Positions 7,343 to 13,746 of a stretch of DNA of 13,746 bases are shown here, piece after piece (position 1 is the first letter of the stretch; each line of letters begins with the position of its first letter). Location: positions 1 to 13,746 of the forward strand of contig JBKBMT010000068.1 in the NCBI GenBank assembly GCA_046295655.1. The letters are read 5' to 3'. The notes under the pieces are model-generated. The model did no database searches and was not told where the DNA came from. It saw only the letters and a program-made list of their open reading frames with translations. The stretch is from JBKBMT01 sp046295655. GTDB lineage: Bacteria; Pseudomonadota; Alphaproteobacteria; Rhodobacterales; Rhodobacteraceae. The position numbers and the translations under genes were made by a program.

Positions 7343-8094
7343 ATCTGCCCCCCGGCGATCTCGATCGTCTGGCCGTTCACGCTGTCCGAACCCGGACCGA
7401 CCAGCCACAGCGCCGCCGCCGCCACCTCCTCGGGGGCGATCAGCCGGCCGTGGCGGTTCGCACCCACCATCACCTGACGCGCGGCCTCCTGCGTGATCCC
7501 CGCCCGCTCGGCGATCGAGACGGTGTTGCGGCTGACGATGTCGGTATCGACATAGGCCGGGCAGATCGCATTGGCGGTGATGCCGCTGCCGATCATGTCC
7601 TCGGAAATGCCGCGGATCAGACCGATCATGCCATGTTTCGAGGCCGTATAGGCCGGCGCACCCTTCAGCCCCTTCAGCCCGGCGATGGACGAGATCGCGA
7701 TCACCCGGCCCCAGCCTTCGGCACGCATGCCGCCGAGACATTCGCGGATCGTCAGGAACGCTCCGTCCAGGTTGATCGACATCATCCGGCGCCAGAAGTC
7801 GAGCGTGGTCTTTCCCAGCGCCCGGCCTTCGGCGATGCCGGCATTGGCGACACAGATCGTCACCGGCCCCCGGGCGGCAGTCGCGGCGGCGATCCCGGCG
7901 ACGACGCTTGCCTCCTCGGCGACATCCATCGGCAGGGGGTGCAGCCGCGGCGCAGCCGCCGCAGCCTCTTCCAGAACCCCGATCCGCCGGCCGGTGATCG
8001 TTACCTCGGCACCGGCCCCGGCCAGCGCCCGCGCAATGGCAAGCCCGATCCCCGTTCCGCCGCCGGTGACCAGCGCATGTCGTCCCTCAAGCAT
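7339..8094 (-). CDS. Short-chain dehydrogenase/reductase (SDR), substrate unknown
   Basis: This 251-residue classical SDR with a Rossmann fold is an NAD(P)-dependent alcohol/ketone oxidoreductase. The cofactor motif TGGGTGIG is at 10-17, NAG at 84-86, the catalytic Asn108 in INLDG, Ser136 in ISS, and the YxxxK pair Tyr149/Lys153. After these come the PAYVDTDIV segment and a C-terminal NGQTIEIAGGQ typical of 3-hydroxyacyl- or 3-hydroxybutyrate-dehydrogenase-like SDRs. A basic residue pair (Arg36-Arg37) after the second strand hints at NADP preference, but this is weak evidence. GGGAGG (complement of 8100-8105) lies 5 nt before the ATG. It is the first gene of a two-gene minus-strand unit with the thioesterase and is divergent from the methyltransferase-like gene across an 80-bp gap. 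A role in CoA-ester metabolism is inferred only from its partner. Confidence 0.85.
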   Translation of the reverse strand: MLEGRHALVTGGGTGIGLAIARALAGAGAEVTITGRRIGVLEEAAAAAPRLHPLPMDVAEEASVVAGIAAATAARGPVTICVANAGIAEGRALGKTTLDFWRRMMSINLDGAFLTIRECLGGMRAEGWGRVIAISSIAGLKGLKGAPAYTASKHGMIGLIRGISEDMIGSGITANAICPAYVDTDIVSRNTVSIAERAGITQEAARQVMVGANRHGRLIAPEEVAAAALWLVGPGSDSVNGQTIEIAGGQM

Positions 8095-8174
8095 CGCATC
8101 CTCCCGTTTCCGGCACTGTCGCCGCGAAGCCCGACCGGGTAAAGCGGGAACCGGACGACATTCGGGGCAGGATC
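8095..8174. promoter_or_regulatory. Divergent intergenic region between SDR and methyltransferase-like gene
   Basis: This 80-bp gap must hold the start signals for both directions unless the genes are read from elsewhere. I see the SDR ribosome binding site on the minus strand and a GGGG run (8164-8167) before the plus-strand ATG, but no clear -35/-10 pair or strong palindrome. Confidence 0.4.
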
Positions 8175-8615
8175 ATGCGTCACCTCGACTATCCGCCGGT
8201 CTGGCTGGCCGGATGCCTGGGCCTTGCGCTGCTTCAGCAGGCGGTGTGGCCGACCGCGGTGCCCGGCTGGCTGGCCGCGGCCGGCACCGGCCTTGCGCTT
8301 GCCGGGGCGGCGATCATGGCGGCTGCGGCGGTGGAATTCGCCCGCGCCCGCACCACCATCGTTCCGCATCGCGCGCCCGCGGCGCTGATCACAGGCGGCA
8401 TCTTCCGCCTCTCGCGCAACCCGATCTACCTCGCCGACGCGCTGATCCTTGCCGGGCTCGCGCTGCGCTGGGGGGCCTGGCCGTCGCTCGTGCTGGTGCC
8501 GGCCTTCGTGGCGGTGATCACCGCGCGCTTCGTCCGCGCCGAGGAGGCGCGCCTGCGTGCCGCCTTCGGGTCCGCGTTCGACGCCTATGCCGCCCGCACC
8601 CGCCGCTGGATCTGA
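8175..8615 (+). CDS. Isoprenylcysteine carboxyl methyltransferase (ICMT)-family membrane protein
   Basis: This 146-residue integral membrane protein has about four hydrophobic helices (around 9-26, 29-52, 87-100 and 103-119). The C-terminal half carries the ICMT/PEMT-type SAM-binding pattern: TIVPHRAP then the GGIFRLSRNPIYL segment (RNPIY 81-85), and near the end a Glu pair (123-124) followed by FGSAFDAYAARTRRW. Eukaryotic ICMT methylates prenylated cysteine; bacterial relatives of this small type mostly have unknown methyl acceptors, possibly lipids or small molecules. The length is usual for bacterial members. The ATG is chosen from the weak G-rich site upstream and the family-like N-terminus. 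It stands alone between a divergent SDR gene and pntA; 150 bp and a hairpin separate it from pntA. Confidence 0.8.
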   Translation: MRHLDYPPVWLAGCLGLALLQQAVWPTAVPGWLAAAGTGLALAGAAIMAAAAVEFARARTTIVPHRAPAALITGGIFRLSRNPIYLADALILAGLALRWGAWPSLVLVPAFVAVITARFVRAEEARLRAAFGSAFDAYAARTRRWI

Positions 8616-8642
8616 ACCGGGGACGGTGCCGCCACCACAGCC

Positions 8643-8664
8643 CTGCGCCGCAATGCGGCGACAG
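8643..8664. terminator. Hairpin downstream of the ICMT-like gene
   Basis: CGCCGC-AAT-GCGGCG (8646-8660) is a perfect 6-bp stem, extended to 9 bp by outer CTG/CAG pairs with one bulged A at 8661. It starts 27 nt after the ICMT-like stop and ends about 100 nt before the pntA start. No U-tract follows, so it is at most a weak or Rho-assisted 3' end. Confidence 0.35.
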
Positions 8665-8676
8665 GGGCCGGCCGTC

Positions 8677-8705
8677 TTGTGGAACAGGGTTCCGCACTGT
8701 ATGGG
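8677..8705 (+). promoter_or_regulatory. Weak candidate pntA promoter with internal palindrome
   Basis: TTGTGG (8677-8682) and TATGGG (8700-8705) are 17 bp apart; the -35 is fair and the -10 poor. Between them lies GGAAC-AGG-GTTCC (8681-8693), a perfect 5-bp inverted repeat in a position where a repressor could act. The start would fall about 55 nt before the pntA GTG. Both elements could be chance. Confidence 0.25.
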
Positions 8706-8765
8706 GCGAAAGCGGCCAGCGCCGCCCGCAGGTCAGCCGGAACCGCAGCGAGGGGGGAAGAAAAG

Positions 8766-10337
8766 GTGAAGATCGGGGCACCGAAGGAGATCTTCGAGGG
8801 CGAGAACCGCGTCGCGATGACGCCGGACTCGGCACTGCAGTTGCAGAAACTCGGACATTCATGCTGCATCGAGGCTGGCGCCGGGGCGAAGGCGGGCTTC
8901 AGCGACGACGCCTATCGCGCGGCCGGGGTCGAGGTGCTGCCCGATGCGGCGGCACTCTGGGCCGCGGCGGATGTGGTGGTCAAGGTGCGCGCGCCGGAGG
9001 AGGCCGAGGCGCGGCTGCTGCGCCAGGGGCAGACGCTGATCTCGTTCTTCTGGCCGGCGCAGAACCCCGAGCTTCTGGAACTGTGCCGGGCGCAGGGTGC
9101 CACGGTGATCGCCATGGACATGGTGCCGCGGATCAGCCGGGCGCAGAAGATGGATGCGCTCAGCTCGATGGCCAACATCGCCGGCTACCGTGCGGTGATC
9201 GAGGCCGGCAACAACTTCGGCCGCTTCTTCACCGGCCAGGTGACGGCGGCCGGCAAGGTGCCGCCGGCCAAGGTCCTGGTGGTCGGGGCTGGCGTCGCCG
9301 GGCTTGCCGCGATCGGCACGGCGGTCAGCCTCGGCGCCATCGTTCATGCCTTCGACGTGCGCCCCGAGGTCGCCGAACAGATCGAATCGATGGGCGCGAA
9401 CTTCGTGTTCCTGGAGTTCGAGCCCAGCCAGGACGGTGCCGCCACCGGCGGCTATGCCGCGCCCCAGTCCGAGGAATTCCGCCAGAAGCAGCTCGAGAAG
9501 TTCCGCGAACTGGCGCCCGAGATGGACATCGTCATCACCACCGCGCTGATCCCCGGCCGTCCCGCGCCCAAGCTCTGGACCGAGGACATGGTGCGGATGA
9601 TGAAGCCCGGATCGGTGATCGTGGACCTCGCCGCCGAGCGCGGCGGCAACTGCGACCTGACGGTGCCGGACCAGAAGATCGTTACCGAGAACGGCGTCAC
9701 CATCGTCGGCTACACCGATTTCCCCAGCCGGATGGCCGCCCAGGCCTCGACGCTCTATTCCACCAACATCCGCCACATGCTCACCGACCTGACGCCGGGC
9801 AAGGACGGCGTCATCGTCCAGAACATGGAGGATGACGTGATCCGCGGCGCGACCGTCGCCCATGCGGGCGAGATCACCTTCCCGCCGCCGCCGCCCAAGG
9901 TGCAGGCCATCGCCGCGGCCAAGCCCAGGGAACGGCCCAAGGAGCTGACGCCCGAGGAACGGCGGGCGCGGGAACTGGCCGAGTTCAAGGCCCAGACCCG
10001 CCGCCAGGTCTCGCTTCTGGCGGTCGGCGCGGCGCTGGTGCTCGGGGTCGGGCTCATCGCGCCGGCCAGCTTCATGCAGCATTTCATCGTCTTCCTGCTG
10101 GCCGTCTTCGTCGGCTTCCAGGTGATCTGGAACGTCGCGCATTCGCTGCACACGCCGCTCATGTCGGTCACCAACGCGATCTCCTCGATCATCATCCTCG
10201 GTGCGCTGATGCAGATCGGCTCGACCTCGGTCCTGGTCACCATCCTTGCCGCCGCGGGGATCCTGATGGCGGCGGTCAACATCTTCGGCGGCTTCATGGT
10301 GACGCGGCGGATGCTCGCCATGTTCCAGAAATCCTGA
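8766..10337 (+). CDS. pntA: NAD(P) transhydrogenase subunit alpha PntA
   Basis: PntA is the alpha subunit (523 residues) of the membrane proton-translocating transhydrogenase, which drives NADH + NADP+ to NAD+ + NADPH with the proton gradient. Residues 1 to about 375 are the NAD(H)-binding domain I: MKIGAPKEIFEGE start, MANIAGYRAVIEA segment, and the Rossmann motif GAGVAG (174-179) followed by the acidic FDVRPE. A Pro-rich and highly charged linker follows, then a C-terminal block of three or four membrane helices, the alpha part of domain II. Domain I and membrane part are thus one chain, as in E. coli, not split as in Rhodospirillum rubrum. The open frame extends to a GTG at 8679, but the GTG at 8766 is chosen: AGGGGGGAAG (8751-8760) precedes it and the protein then begins exactly like its family. 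pntB follows after 18 bp. Confidence 0.96.
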   Translation: MKIGAPKEIFEGENRVAMTPDSALQLQKLGHSCCIEAGAGAKAGFSDDAYRAAGVEVLPDAAALWAAADVVVKVRAPEEAEARLLRQGQTLISFFWPAQNPELLELCRAQGATVIAMDMVPRISRAQKMDALSSMANIAGYRAVIEAGNNFGRFFTGQVTAAGKVPPAKVLVVGAGVAGLAAIGTAVSLGAIVHAFDVRPEVAEQIESMGANFVFLEFEPSQDGAATGGYAAPQSEEFRQKQLEKFRELAPEMDIVITTALIPGRPAPKLWTEDMVRMMKPGSVIVDLAAERGGNCDLTVPDQKIVTENGVTIVGYTDFPSRMAAQASTLYSTNIRHMLTDLTPGKDGVIVQNMEDDVIRGATVAHAGEITFPPPPPKVQAIAAAKPRERPKELTPEERRARELAEFKAQTRRQVSLLAVGAALVLGVGLIAPASFMQHFIVFLLAVFVGFQVIWNVAHSLHTPLMSVTNAISSIIILGALMQIGSTSVLVTILAAAGILMAAVNIFGGFMVTRRMLAMFQKS

Positions 10338-10355
10338 TCGGGCAGGGGTAGGCAG

Positions 10356-11843
10356 ATGGATTACGGATTCACCGTTGCGGCCTATGCGGTCGCTGGCGTG
10401 CTGTTCATCCTGTCGCTGGGCGGGCTGTCGAACCAGGAAAGCGCCAAGCGCGCGGTCTGGTACGGCATCGTCGGCATGGCCATTGCCGTCGGCGCCACGA
10501 TGATCGGGCCGGGCAAGGGCCTGTGGCTGCTGTCGCTGGTGCTGATCGCGGCAGGCGGTGTGGTGGGCTGGCAGCTGGCCACCCGGGTGCAGATGACCCA
10601 GATGCCCGAGCTTGTGGCGATCATGCACAGCCTCGTCGGTCTGGCCGCGGTCGTCGTGGGCTTCAATGCCCATGTCGAGATCGGCCGCACCGCGGCCGAA
10701 TTCGCCGCCGCCGGCCTGCCCTTCCCGCAGCCCGCGGGGCCGATGACGCCCGCGGCCTACGAGCTGTGGCGGGGGCTGACGGATTTTGCCATGATCATCG
10801 GCAAGAAGACCGCGGTCGAGGTGGGCATCCTGCGGGTGGAGCTGATGCTCGGGATCTGGATCGGCGCCGTGACCTTCACCGGCTCGGTCGTGGCCTATGG
10901 CAAGCTTGCCGGCCGGATCACCAGCGCCGCGACGCAGCTGCCCGGCGGCCACATGCTGAACGCCGCGGCGGCAGCGGGCTCGCTGATCCTCGCGGTCGTC
11001 TATCTGCAGACTGCGGGCGCATGGGCGCTGATCGTCCTCACCCTGCTGGCGCTGTTCATCGGCTATCACCTGATCATGGGCATCGGCGGGGCCGACATGC
11101 CGGTGGTGGTGTCGATGCTGAACAGCTATTCCGGCTGGGCGGCGGCGGCGATCGGCTTCTCGCTCGGGAACGACCTTCTGATCGTGGTCGGCGCGCTGGT
11201 CGGCTCCTCGGGCGCGATCCTCAGCTACATCATGTGCAAGGCGATGAACCGGTCGTTCATCAGCGTGATCCTCGGCGGCTTCGGCGGTGCCTCGGGTCCG
11301 GCGATGGAGATAGCGGGCGAACAGATCGCCATCGACGCCGAGGGGGTGGCCGCGGCGCTGAACGACGCCGACAGCATCATCATCGTGCCGGGCTACGGGA
11401 TGGCCGTGGCGCAGGCGCAGCAGTCGGTCGCGGAACTGACGCGCAAGCTGCGCGCCAAGGGCAAGACCGTGCGCTTCGGCATCCACCCGGTCGCGGGGCG
11501 CCTGCCCGGCCACATGAACGTGCTGCTGGCCGAGGCGAAGGTGCCCTACGACATCGTGCTGGAGATGGACGAGATCAACGACGACTTCCCCGAAACGGAC
11601 GTCGCCATCGTCATCGGGTCGAACGACATCGTGAACCCGGCGGCGCAGGAGGATCCCAACAGCCCGATTGCCGGTATGCCGGTACTCGAGGTCTGGAAGG
11701 CCAAGCAGGTCTTCGTCTCCAAGCGCGGCCAGGGGACGGGCTATTCGGGCATCGAGAACCCGCTGTTCTACAAGGAGAACACGCGGATGTTCTACGGCGA
11801 TGCGAAGAAGAGCATCGACAGCCTCCTGCCACTGATCGACTGA
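10356..11843 (+). CDS. pntB: NAD(P) transhydrogenase subunit beta PntB
   Basis: PntB is the beta subunit (495 residues, slightly longer than the 462 of E. coli). The first 300 or so residues hold multiple membrane helices of domain II, which carry the proton path. The rest is NADP(H)-binding domain III: GYGMAVAQ (346-353), GIHPVAGRLPGHMNVLLAEA, the DEIN segment, GSNDIVNPAA, and the NADP-phosphate loop KRGQGTGYSG starting at Lys456, followed by NPLFYKENTRMFYGDAK. In E. coli this loop reads KRSM; Lys and Arg are kept here. AGGGG (10344-10348) lies 7 nt before the ATG. It partners PntA in the (alpha-beta)2 complex of the inner membrane and is surely co-transcribed with pntA. A hairpin starts 7 nt after the stop. 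Confidence 0.97.
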   Translation: MDYGFTVAAYAVAGVLFILSLGGLSNQESAKRAVWYGIVGMAIAVGATMIGPGKGLWLLSLVLIAAGGVVGWQLATRVQMTQMPELVAIMHSLVGLAAVVVGFNAHVEIGRTAAEFAAAGLPFPQPAGPMTPAAYELWRGLTDFAMIIGKKTAVEVGILRVELMLGIWIGAVTFTGSVVAYGKLAGRITSAATQLPGGHMLNAAAAAGSLILAVVYLQTAGAWALIVLTLLALFIGYHLIMGIGGADMPVVVSMLNSYSGWAAAAIGFSLGNDLLIVVGALVGSSGAILSYIMCKAMNRSFISVILGGFGGASGPAMEIAGEQIAIDAEGVAAALNDADSIIIVPGYGMAVAQAQQSVAELTRKLRAKGKTVRFGIHPVAGRLPGHMNVLLAEAKVPYDIVLEMDEINDDFPETDVAIVIGSNDIVNPAAQEDPNSPIAGMPVLEVWKAKQVFVSKRGQGTGYSGIENPLFYKENTRMFYGDAKKSIDSLLPLID

Positions 11844-11849
11844 CCCCGA

Positions 11850-11870
11850 GCCCCGGCCCTGCGCCGGGGC
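11850..11870. terminator. Hairpin directly after pntB
   Basis: GCCCCGGC (11850-11857) pairs perfectly with GCCGGGGC (11863-11870) around the loop CCTGC. It begins 7 nt after the pntB stop and ends 19 nt before the MFS start. No U-tract is present. It may mark the pntAB transcript end, reduce read-through into the MFS gene, or protect the pntAB mRNA. Confidence 0.5.
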
Positions 11871-11889
11871 GTCGCGCCGGAGGGCGGGC

Positions 11890-13068
11890 ATGCAACGGCT
11901 TCCCGGCAGCATCTGGGCGCTGGGCTTCGTGAGCCTGTTCATGGACATCTCCTCCGAGATGATCCACGGGTTGCTGCCGGTGTTCCTGGTCGTGGGTCTT
12001 GGTGCAAGCCCGCTGATCGTCGGGCTGATCGAGGGGATCGGCGAGGCCACGGCGAACGTGACCAAGCTGTTTTCCGGCGTGCTTGCCGACCTGACCCGCC
12101 GCCGCAAGGCGCTGGCGGTGATCGGCTACGGGCTGGGCGCGCTGTCCAAGCCGGTCTTTGCGCTGGCGCCCTCTGCGGGTTGGGTGCTGGCCGCGCGCTT
12201 CGCCGACCGGGTGGGCAAGGGCATCCGGGGTGCGCCCCGTGATGCGCTGGTCGCCGATCTTGCGCCCCCCGGCATGGTCGGCGCGGCCTTCGGGCTCCGG
12301 CAGGCGATCGACAACGTCGGCGCATTCCTCGGCCCGCTGCTGGCCATCGCGCTGATGTGGGTCCTGGCCGACGACTTCCGCACCGTGTTCTGGCTGGCCG
12401 CGATCCCGGGTGCGTTGGCCGTGCTGGTTCTGGTCCTTGCCGTGCGCGAGCCGCCGCCGGCGGCCGACCGGCCGCCGCCGCCGCGCCTCGATCGGGCCAC
12501 CCTCGGGCGGCTGCCGCGGCTCTACTGGCTGACGGTCGGGGCAGGGGCGATCCTGACGCTTGCCCGCTTCACCGAGGCCTTCGTGATCCTCCGGGCCGAG
12601 GATCTGGGTCTGGCGCTGGCGCTGTCGCCCCTGATCCTCGTCGCGGTCAATCTGGTGTCCTCGGCCCTGACCTATCCGGTGGGCGTGCTGTCGGACCGGA
12701 TCGGCCGGCGCGGCCTGCTGGCCGGCGGCTTCGGCGCGCTGATCGCGGCCGATCTCGTGCTCGCCACCGCACCCGGCCTGACGGCGGTCTTTGCCGGCGC
12801 GGCGCTGTGGGGTCTGCATCTGGCGCTGAGTCAGGGGCTGCTGGCCGCGCTGGTGGCCGACACCGCGCCCGCCGGACTGCGCGGCACCGCGTTCGGCGCC
12901 TTCAACCTCGTGAACGGTCTCGCGCTGTTCCTCGCCAGCGTGATCGCTGGTGCGCTCTGGGCCGCCTACGGCCCCGCGGTCACATTCTGGGCCGGGGCTG
13001 GCCTTGCGACCCTGGGGCTTGGTGCCTTCCTGATCGCCGGCCGGGCGGCGCGGCGCCCCGCGCCATAG
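11890..13068 (+). CDS. Major facilitator superfamily transporter, substrate unknown
   Basis: This 392-residue MFS secondary transporter has about twelve hydrophobic helices in two halves joined by a Pro/Arg-rich central loop (about 190-215). Features include FMDISSEMIHGLLPVF near the N-terminus, motif-A-like GVLADLTRRRK (63-73) after helix 2, the strongly conserved DRVGKGIRGAPRDAL (106-120), and a second motif A, GVLSDRIGRR, in the C-half. The SSEMI and DRVGKGIR-PRDAL patterns belong to a widespread bacterial efflux-type MFS subfamily. I have a faint impression of resemblance to NreB-type nickel-resistance permeases, but the His-rich tail of NreB is absent, so I do not assign a substrate. GGAGGG (11879-11884) lies 5 nt before the ATG. 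It follows pntB by 46 bp and a hairpin, so co-transcription is possible but not required. It converges with the small gene at 13076. Confidence 0.85.
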   Translation: MQRLPGSIWALGFVSLFMDISSEMIHGLLPVFLVVGLGASPLIVGLIEGIGEATANVTKLFSGVLADLTRRRKALAVIGYGLGALSKPVFALAPSAGWVLAARFADRVGKGIRGAPRDALVADLAPPGMVGAAFGLRQAIDNVGAFLGPLLAIALMWVLADDFRTVFWLAAIPGALAVLVLVLAVREPPPAADRPPPPRLDRATLGRLPRLYWLTVGAGAILTLARFTEAFVILRAEDLGLALALSPLILVAVNLVSSALTYPVGVLSDRIGRRGLLAGGFGALIAADLVLATAPGLTAVFAGAALWGLHLALSQGLLAALVADTAPAGLRGTAFGAFNLVNGLALFLASVIAGALWAAYGPAVTFWAGAGLATLGLGAFLIAGRAARRPAP

Positions 13069-13075
13069 CCCGCGT

Positions 13076-13330
13076 TCAGCGCCCCATGCGCCGGGTGATC
13101 CGCGCCGCCTTGCGGGCCTGTTTCGCCGCCTGGCGCAGCTTGTCGGCCTGGGCGCGCTGGGCGGGCGTCATGGGGGCGCCGTCGGGACCCGACCGCGCCT
13201 GGCCCTTCGGCGCCGTCCCGCCGCCGCCGCCGGTGCGGGCCAGCATGCCGGTGCCCTTGCGGATACCGGCATTCATCAGCCTGCGGGTGATCATCCGCGT
13301 GAACATGTTGATCAGCTGGTCGAGCTTCAT
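13076..13330 (-). CDS. Small basic hypothetical protein
   Basis: This 84-residue protein is of unknown function. The N-terminus (MKLDQLINMFTRMITRRLMN) is amphipathic and slightly hydrophobic, followed by a Gly-rich linker (about 34-38) and a C-terminal Lys/Arg/Ala/Gln helix (about 55-84) that is strongly positive. No signal peptide, cysteine motif or known domain is visible. It is taken as real because GGGAGG (complement of 13336-13341) lies 5 nt before the ATG, it fits exactly between its neighbours (7 bp from the MFS stop), and similar short proteins starting MKLDQLINMF seem familiar from Rhodobacteraceae, although I cannot verify that here. A role at the membrane or in nucleic-acid binding is only a guess from charge. 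It lies 72 bp downstream of the mmcB-like gene on the same strand. Confidence 0.7.
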   Translation of the reverse strand: MKLDQLINMFTRMITRRLMNAGIRKGTGMLARTGGGGGTAPKGQARSGPDGAPMTPAQRAQADKLRQAAKQARKAARITRRMGR

Positions 13331-13402
13331 CGCTGCCTCCCGCGTTGCGGCGTCGGAGCGGCCGGCGCGCGGGCGGAATCCTTCACCATCGGCCTGCCGC
13401 GG

Positions 13403-13746
13403 TCAAGGACCGCCGGGGTCGCGCAGCGCGCGCAGCTGCCGCGCGGCAGCGCGGGCAAAGCCGCGCGTGACCGCGGCGCGCCGGGCGCCGGCCAGCCGGT
13501 GTTCCTCGGGCAGGATCACCACCTCGCCGTCCCAGCCGTCGGCCCGGATCAGCCCCGTCCCCGGCGGCAGGAGCCCGGCCGGAAAGGCCGCATCCACCGC
13601 CCAGAAGAACCGGTCGCACCAGTCCAGATAGCCCTGCCATTTCCGGTCGGCGCGGTAATCGGCGACGGAGGACTTGCATTCCACCACCCAGATCTCGCCC
13701 TTCGGCCCCAGCGCCATGACATCGACCCGCAGCCCCGGCGCGGGGG
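13403..13746 (-). CDS. mmcB: MmcB-family (DUF1052) PD-(D/E)XK DNA repair protein, 5'-truncated
   Basis: This is the C-terminal 114 residues of a MmcB-type protein; the frame is open to the right edge, so the start lies outside. A nuclease-like core is visible: Asp in LRVDVMALGPKG, then EIWVVECKSS with the Glu-x-Lys pair of the PD-(D/E)XK fold, followed by DYRADRKWQGYLDWCDRFFW, a family-typical signature. The C-terminus has GLIRADGWDGEVVILPEEHR and the helix RGFARAAARQLRAL. In Caulobacter crescentus, mmcB is an SOS-regulated gene needed for mitomycin C resistance; whether this copy has a LexA site cannot be seen because the promoter is outside the window. The internal ATG at 13717 lies within the conserved core and is not the start. 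The gene may be co-transcribed with the small gene at 13076. Confidence 0.85.
   Translation of the reverse strand, partial: PAPGLRVDVMALGPKGEIWVVECKSSVADYRADRKWQGYLDWCDRFFWAVDAAFPAGLLPPGTGLIRADGWDGEVVILPEEHRLAGARRAAVTRGFARAAARQLRALRDPGGP

Noticed and set aside
7343..7741. N-terminal extension of the thioesterase reading frame into the SDR gene
   Set aside because: The extra part is only the shifted frame of the SDR gene. The GTG at the SDR stop gives the normal 143-residue PaaI length.
8679..8765. Longer pntA start at the upstream GTG (29 extra residues)
   Set aside because: The extra residues do not match the PntA N-terminus, while the GTG at 8766 has an AGGGGGGAAG site and begins with the family sequence.
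8859..12107. A 1082-codon minus-strand open frame opposite pntA-pntB
   Set aside because: Same reason: His/Arg/Asp-rich translation, no domain, fully antisense to conserved pntAB.
1..13746. CRISPR arrays, insertion sequences, phage genes, toxin-antitoxin pairs or a novel defence system
   Set aside because: No spaced direct repeats, transposase motifs, terminal inverted repeats or clusters of unknown genes were seen. Nearly all coding capacity is accounted for by known families.

Overview
The window is GC-rich (roughly 70%) chromosomal DNA from an alphaproteobacterium, most likely a member of the Rhodobacteraceae. This rests on FtsH, PntA and PntB protein features, a MmcB (DUF1052-type) protein, the cpoB-tilS-ftsH gene order, frequent GTG starts and GGAGG-type ribosome binding sites. 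I cannot name the genus. Almost all of the DNA is coding and most genes are recognisable core-metabolism or housekeeping genes. I found no phage, transposon, CRISPR array, rRNA or tRNA gene.

Left part (1-3963, plus strand): the 3' part of cpoB/ybgF (cell-envelope division/Tol-Pal partner), then tilS (tRNA-Ile lysidine synthetase) overlapping it by 4 bp, then ftsH (membrane AAA+ zinc protease). A promoter-like sequence that begins at the tilS stop may give ftsH its own transcription. Middle (4242-6904, plus): fhs (formate-tetrahydrofolate ligase) and folD (methylene-THF dehydrogenase/cyclohydrolase) together convert formate to 5,10-methylene-THF. They are separated by a very strong 14-bp-stem hairpin. 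Next, on the minus strand (6911-8094), a two-gene unit encodes a short-chain dehydrogenase and a PaaI-type hotdog thioesterase whose start overlaps the SDR stop. It converges on folD.

Right part (8175-13068, plus): a small membrane isoprenylcysteine-methyltransferase-like protein, then pntA-pntB (proton-translocating NAD(P) transhydrogenase), then an MFS transporter. Last, on the minus strand, come a small basic hypothetical protein and the 3' part of an MmcB-type PD-(D/E)XK repair nuclease that runs off the window end.

Functionally, FolD is typically NADP-dependent and PntAB sets the NADPH/NADH ratio, so fhs-folD and pntAB are plausible partners in one-carbon and redox metabolism. This is inference from proximity only. 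I did not find a convincing new biological system. The most interesting non-coding signals are GC-rich hairpins without U-tracts that recur at several gene boundaries, the 5936-5970 hairpin above all.
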